From Antilocapra americana (lineage: Eukaryota; Chordata; Mammalia; Artiodactyla; Antilocapridae), in assembly GCA_007570785.1 (NCBI GenBank), contig ML661900.1:7627570-7691569 (forward strand): a stretch of 64,000 nucleotides of DNA, written 5' to 3'. This document shows positions 59,156 to 64,000 of this stretch, one piece after another (the first letter of the stretch is position 1; each line of letters opens with the position of its first letter). A model generated the notes under the pieces. The model had not been told where the DNA came from, did not search any database, and was given only the letters and a program-made list of their open reading frames with translations. A program made the position numbers and the translations under genes.

Positions 59156-60871
59156 GCGAACTAGTGAATTAATGTGACTTTCTTCCTCTTCTCTTTACCT
59201 AAACGTACTCTTTAAGTTTCATGAAATCTTTATGAAGAGTAAGCTTCATAGACAGTCAAATCCATTGTCTTTCCAAATCTCTTTCGAAGGTTTGATTCTA
59301 TACACAATAGCCTTTTCTGCTTCTTCATTTTTCTCTTCCTTCCAGTTCCTATTGGCCTTACAATACACATAGAAGTTAACAGACCAAGTGAAATAGTTAA
59401 CAGGTAAATCATTTGGTAAGAATGAGGTCAAGAAGAGAAAACTTATTGCTAATGCCTGCTATACCACTGCAAATCTTAAAATACCACCACACTTGTAAAA
59501 TCAGTAAAGCAGATAAAAATGCATTTTCTAAATGCACTTCATCTTCCAAAGATAACTACAATTTTTCTCTTAATAGAATTTCTTCTGGTCTTTGCATGCA
59601 TGCAGGTGTATTTATTTTTCACAGAGTGTGGATCACAGTATGCACCAAGTTTTATATCCTGCAAATTTACTTACCATTTTACTGTGACCATTTTCCCATA
59701 TCTTTCCAAGCATAAATTTTAATGAATACATAATTTTCCTTTGTGGAATTTGTATAATCAACTCTTCATTTTCTAGACTTACAGAGTCAAATTCTACTGA
59801 AAATGAGATGGCTATCTAATACTACTAGGAAAACTAGTTTGTCAAGTATTATCTGCAATATAGAGAAGTTAAAAGGAAAGAGAAATGTTGAATCTAAACA
59901 TACAGTTGTTGAGCTTTTTCTTCCCATGGAAGAAATTTATTGGTTAGCATTTCTTTGATATTAAATAGTGAAGAAGATTTTAGCAAGTTACCTAAAGGTC
60001 CTAAATTAAGGGTTGATTGATTAATATTTCTATATAACTTCCCCCATTTCATTTCATCAATATGGCACTTCAGGCCTTTTCTCTCTTGCATCATTATGCA
60101 CTGACCTTTCCATTGTTAATGCTTCTATTCTATGCCTGAGTAGAGAGAATTTTTTTCCCTCCTTTTCAGAGATTAGCTGTGAAAAAAATTTATGTGACAT
60201 TCAAAAGAATTATTTCCAACCTACCCTTTCAAATGCCTTTCTGATATCTTATGATGTAATTGAGCTACATTAATTTTAGGGAGCATGTTATTTGCATAAT
60301 ACAATTTTTATTTTAATGTACTTAAAAATATGCATTGCTTCAAAATTAATGCAGTATTTTTCTGCAAAAGATACTAAACTGCATTTAGTTTGGTACTCTA
60401 TTACAGTATACTTTGCATGTCATGATTGTTATAAACCTTGAGTCAACTTCAATACTGTAAGGTTTTTTCACTTTATCGTGTCACCTATATGCAAATGTTC
60501 TCACCAGGAACCATACATTGATGCCTAAAAATACCAAAAATATTTTTAATACAGAGTATTATATGATAATATTTTCTAAGCCCAAGCTTCTCAATATCTA
60601 TGTAGCTCTACTTCTTTAGGTTGATAAAGGGAACCATGTGAATGAAATAGGGACTTCTAACTACATAAATTAGCACAAAACCAGGTTTAGCAAATTACAT
60701 GTTTCTTTATGGATAGTATTTCTTGGAGCCATTAAAGGAATAACAGAATAAGAATAAACAAGAATAGAATAAAGTCCACTCTGAATCTCAAAAGGGATGT
60801 ATTACTCCCTCTTCTCCAGCCATCTATCAGAGTACTCTATTCTTGTACCACAGAACTGATTATTCTGCAAT
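59156..60871. other. Unassigned AT-rich DNA
   Basis: Several open frames on both strands (59230-59722) without recognisable domains. No repeat family named with confidence. Confidence 0.5.
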
Positions 60872-60884
60872 ATGCTGGTCTACA

Positions 60885-61086
60885 GGCTTCCCTTGTGGTT
60901 CAGCTGGTAAAGAATCGCCTGCAATGTGGGAGATATGGGTTCAATCTCTGGGTTGGGAAGATCGATCCCCTGGAGAAGGGAAAGGCTTACCCACTCCAGG
61001 ATTCTGGCCTGGAGAATTCCATGGAATGTACAGGCCATGGGGTCGCAAAGAGGCGGACACGACTGACTGACTTTCACTTTCACAGG
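60885..61086 (+). mobile_element. Bov-tA SINE with TSD
   Basis: Full forward copy: head GGCTTCCCTTGTGGTTCAGC, B-box-like GGGTTCAATCTC and tail GACTGACTTTCACTTTCAC. Flanked by exact 13-bp ATGCTGGTCTACA at 60872-60884 and 61087-61099. Confidence 0.96.
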
Positions 61087-61099
61087 ATGCTGGTCTACA

Positions 61100-61402
61100 A
61101 ATGTCTTTTCCTACTTTAAACAACATTTCCGTTTTCGAATTTTCTGTTTGATATTGAGGATTCCAACTGACATAGTAAGAATACTACGAGTTGTAGGAGA
61201 GAGAAATAGACTGAGGGACGCTAAAAGGAAATGTTTCAGATGTTCATCAGGAAAGATCCCCTGGCCCAGGGTGTCCAAAGATGACTGAGTCTCCATGCCT
61301 CATTTAAGGGGTTTCTGCCCAGGCCTAGTCTGAGACACTTTCCAGTTTTGAGCAGCTTAAAATTTGTTTTTCTCTTCTTTCTTTGAAGGATTAACCTTCA
61401 AA
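61100..61402. other. Unassigned DNA
   Basis: Nothing recognised. Confidence 0.5.
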
Positions 61403-61412
61403 ATATATCCTG

Positions 61413-61688
61413 CATGCAGGGTTCTCGTTACCATCTTTCTAAATTCCATATATATGCGTTAGTATACTGTATTGTTGTTTTTCCTTCTGCCTTACTTCAC
61501 TCTGGATAATAGGCTCCAGTTCTGTCCATCTGAGTAGAACTGATTCAAATGAATTTTTTTTTAATGCTGAGTAATATTCCATTGTGTATATGTACCACAG
61601 CTTTCTTATCCATTCATCAGTTGATGGGCACCTAGGTTGCTTCCATGTCCTGGCTATTGTAAACATTGGGGTACACGTGTCTCTTTCA
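61413..61688 (-). mobile_element. Ruminant L1, inverted 5' segment
   Basis: Reverse-strand L1 covering the ORF2 C-terminal end. The frame 61439-61813 includes SLFYTSAFLLLSRMQ only by chance; the true L1 reading on the reverse strand is WYIYTMEYYSALKKNSFESVLL. It joins a forward L1 segment at 61688/61689. Confidence 0.93.
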
Positions 61689-62025
61689 TGGAATTTAGAA
61701 AGATGGTAATGAGAATCCTGCATGCGAGACAGCAAAAGGAACGCAGATGTATAGAACAGACTCGTGGACTCTGTGGAAGAGGGCAAGGGTGGGATGATAT
61801 GGGAGAATGACATTGAAACATGTTAATTATCATATGTGAAATCAATCGCCAGCCCAGGGTTGATGCTCGGGGCTGGTGCACCGAGATGTCCCAGGGGGAG
61901 GGAATCAGGAGGGAGGAGGGAGGGGGGTTCTGGAGGGGGAGCATATGTAAACCCATGCGGTTTCATGTCATTGTATGGCAAAACCAACACAATAAAGTAA
62001 AGAAAATTTAAATATATATATATAT
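61689..62025 (+). mobile_element. Ruminant L1, forward 3' segment
   Basis: Begins TGGAATTTAGAAAGATGG and runs through the 3' UTR (GCCAGCCCAGGGTTGATGC, GGGGAGCATATGTAAACCC, CCAACACAATAAAG) to an A-rich tail and (TA)n. With the inverted piece it forms one twin-primed insertion; flanks ATATATCCTG at 61403-61412 and 62026-62035. Confidence 0.93.
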
Positions 62026-62031
62026 ATATAT
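62011..62031. repeat. (TA)n microsatellite at L1 tail
   Basis: About ten TA units between the L1 tail and the right TSD; probably grown from the TSD/tail. Confidence 0.85.
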
Positions 62032-62169
62032 CCTGAATCTGATTGTTTCTTGCTACCTCCATCACTATAGTTCTAGGACAAGCCGCAACCATTTTTCTAA
62101 GTACAACAATAGTTTTTTTCACAGGTTTCTGGACTTCCATTGTTGCTCCCTAATGTCTATTCTTAACAC

Positions 62170-62480
62170 AACAGCCAGAATTATTCCTTTAAAATGTTAA
62201 GTATTGTTTGAAACTCTTAACAGCTTAGGGTTAAAACCAAAACCTCTGCCAGGAGCTATAAACATATGCATGACTCGGCCTTTGTCCTCCCCCATCACAT
62301 CTCCACAAACATTCCTTCCTGCACTTACCCCATTCTGTTTTATTAAATATATCGAGCACACACCCATTACTATGTGTTTGTACTTATAGTTCCCTCTGCC
62401 TAAATGGTTCTCCCCCTAACTCTCTGTGGCTTGCTAATTCATTTCTTTCAGAGAGTAAATGAATGAATGAATAACTTTTA
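62170..62480 (+). mobile_element. L2 LINE 3'-end fragment
   Basis: CAGCTTAGGGTTAAAACC, CATGACTCGGCCTTTGTCC, CAAACATTCCTTCCTGC, AGTTCCCTCTGCCTAAATGG follow the L2 3' order. It ends in a GAATGAATGAATAA repeat. Confidence 0.68.
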
Positions 62481-62754
62481 AAACTTAGATAGTTGCTATT
62501 TTCCACAGAGGAAGCCAACCTACATGAGGGAATATACAGTATCAGCTTTGACCTTAAATTCTGTACGATTATATACATGTAAGAGTTTAAAGAATCCTAA
62601 TGTGAATATAAAAGAAAATCAGGAAAACAAAATTTGAGTGGAAAAAAGTTTGAATTTTACATTCACCATTTAGGGTTACATATATCATAATAGACTGAGA
62701 AATCAACGTAAATGTCCTTCTGTTTTTCTTTTTTTCCAATTTGTAGAATGCACT

Positions 62755-62925
62755 GTAATAGAGCTAGAAATGACTGGAGATTGTCTACAATAACCTCCTT
62801 ATTTTCAAAGTAAAATGAGACACTGAAAATTAAGTGATTTCCCCCAAATCTCATAGCTAGTTTTAGATGAATCACTAGTAGGATATACATTTTCTACCTT
62901 CTAATCTAGTGTGCTTTGCACTCCC
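62755..62925 (-). mobile_element. MIR-like fragment
   Basis: GAGACACTGAAAATTAAGTG, CCAAATCTCATAGCTAG and TTCTACCTTCTAATCTAGTG resemble a reverse MIR. Confidence 0.65.
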
Positions 62926-63567
62926 CAGATGTTTTACATTTTGCACTACATAGTAAGCTATCCAGAGGCTCATGAATTGGCCAAGGGGCCAGAGTTATAA
63001 CTTGAGGGTAGAAATGGAATGAGAATTTGGCTGAATTTCTTTGTTTAGAGCTGAGAAGAAATATGCTATGATGAGTATTTTCTCTTCTTACAACTTAAGG
63101 GACATCTTCCAAAATGGCTCCAGGCTTTGCCTCACATTCTGCAAAAAAAGAATTTAAGCTCAAGTAGAAAAGCATGAGAAATGGCAGAAGGGGCTAATCG
63201 TTGTATCCTTTTCCATAGCAATATTCTTTATGAATATTGAATAGTTTTAGTAAAAAGTCTATACACCCCTCTGGCAGAGAGTACCCAAACCTTGAAGACC
63301 CCTTTCATGAATAACTTCTGAACATAAAGCAGAATAATTTCACGTGTGAGATATTCCTTAAAATTTCATGTGTGAGATATTCCTTAAAGCAACATTCAGT
63401 TTTAAAGAAAGTAAAACATTTTATTTCTGAGCAAATAAGTGGTTATTTTTATGCTTTTCCTCCATATTTTTATCAACTTTCAGTGATTTGATACTTCAGA
63501 GAATACTCTGAGGCAAAGTTTCATATATTCTTCATTTAAAATAAAAAAGAGTAGTAGTATACTCAAT
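62926..63567. other. Unassigned DNA
   Basis: Holds a two-copy 26-bp tandem repeat. Nothing else recognised. Confidence 0.5.
63336..63387. repeat. Two-copy 26-bp tandem repeat
   Basis: 63336-63361 and 63362-63387 are adjacent and differ at one base (CACGTG versus CATGTG). Confidence 0.95.
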
Positions 63568-63731
63568 CATGAAGGGGATGACAGAGGATGAGATGGTTAG
63601 ACAGCATCACTGACTCAATGGATATGAGTCTGAGTAAACTCCAGGAGATAGTGAAGGACAGGGAAGACTGGTCTGCTGCAGTTCATGGAGTCACAAAGAG
63701 TCGGACACAATGTAGTGACTGAACAACAACA
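63568..63731 (+). mobile_element. BovB 3'-end fragment
   Basis: AAGGGGATGACAGAGGATGAG, GACTCAATGGATATGAGTC, AGAGTCGGACACAATG and the tail CTGAACAACAACA. 5'-truncated. Confidence 0.9.
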
Positions 63732-64000
63732 TACGTAATCCTACAGCATATAAATCAATCGTAAGACTCATTTTTTCTTTTAGAATTGTTTGCAAGCCCT
63801 GTTACCAAGTACATGGGCAACTCTTATGCCTCCAGTTAATGTAGGAGAGAAAAATATCAGAAATAAGGATTTGAAAAGCTCTTTGTCAGAGGCATTTATG
63901 AATAAAAACAAACGAGGGAATAGTATATTCTTATGAAAGAAAGTTTCATTAATTCTAAGAGTAGCCCTAAAATAATTCTGTTCCATTTGTGGGAGATCAT
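63732..64000. other. Unassigned DNA
   Basis: Nothing recognised up to the window edge. Confidence 0.5.

Noticed and set aside
60885..61086. tRNA gene in the SINE head
   Set aside because: The tRNA-Glu-like head has degenerate arms and is part of a dispersed SINE with a TSD.
5581..61086. Recurrent ~200-bp repeats as a CRISPR-like or satellite array
   Set aside because: They are dispersed SINEs in both orientations with individual TSDs and no regular spacing.

Overview
This is non-coding nuclear DNA from a ruminant, most likely a bovid. The evidence is the repeat content: BovB (RTE-type) LINE fragments in at least ten places, about twenty tRNA-Glu-derived Bov-tA SINEs or pieces of them, one older cetartiodactyl CHR-type SINE, and ruminant L1 3' ends. 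I cannot tell the species from the sequence alone. I found no intact protein-coding gene, exon series or functional RNA gene. Every open frame I recognise is a decayed retrotransposon frame, so the window is intergenic or lies inside a large intron.

Layout. 0-3.2 kb: a BovB split by an L1 (0-1.7 kb), then a SINE. 3.2-3.8 kb: a SINE carrying a chimeric insert made of an antisense 5S rRNA piece joined to an L1 3' end. About 3.85-8.5 kb: one old, nearly full-length L1M, itself split by a SINE and a hAT-like DNA transposon. 9-17 kb: mostly unassigned DNA with a few SINEs. 17-21.1 kb: two BovB copies in opposite orientation whose central 916 bp differ at only one base. 21-40 kb: mainly unassigned DNA with SINEs, MIRs, a Tigger-like MITE, a CR1/L2-like fragment and two old L1 3' ends, one holding a CHR SINE. 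40.2-43.6 kb: a second, normally diverged, tail-to-tail BovB pair that also holds a 100-N assembly gap. 43.6-64 kb: a possible solo LTR, MIR and L2 relics, more BovB, several L1 insertions with clear target-site duplications (TSDs), and a twin-primed L1 at 61.4-62.0 kb.

The elements form datable layers. MIR, L2, CR1-like and DNA-transposon relics are oldest, followed by L1M, the CHR SINE, BovB and Bov-tA, and the ruminant L1 ends. Nested insertions with TSDs fix the order at several places.

Two observations stand out. First, the 17.5-21.1 kb inverted BovB arms share a derived internal deletion and a derived stop codon, while the flanking BovB sequence differs by roughly 15% by eye; this is the pattern expected of recent gene conversion between inverted copies. 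Second, the 5S rRNA-L1 chimera has the 5S part exact over 85 nt but antisense to the L1, which fits twin priming on a 5S rRNA molecule. I did not find a new gene system.
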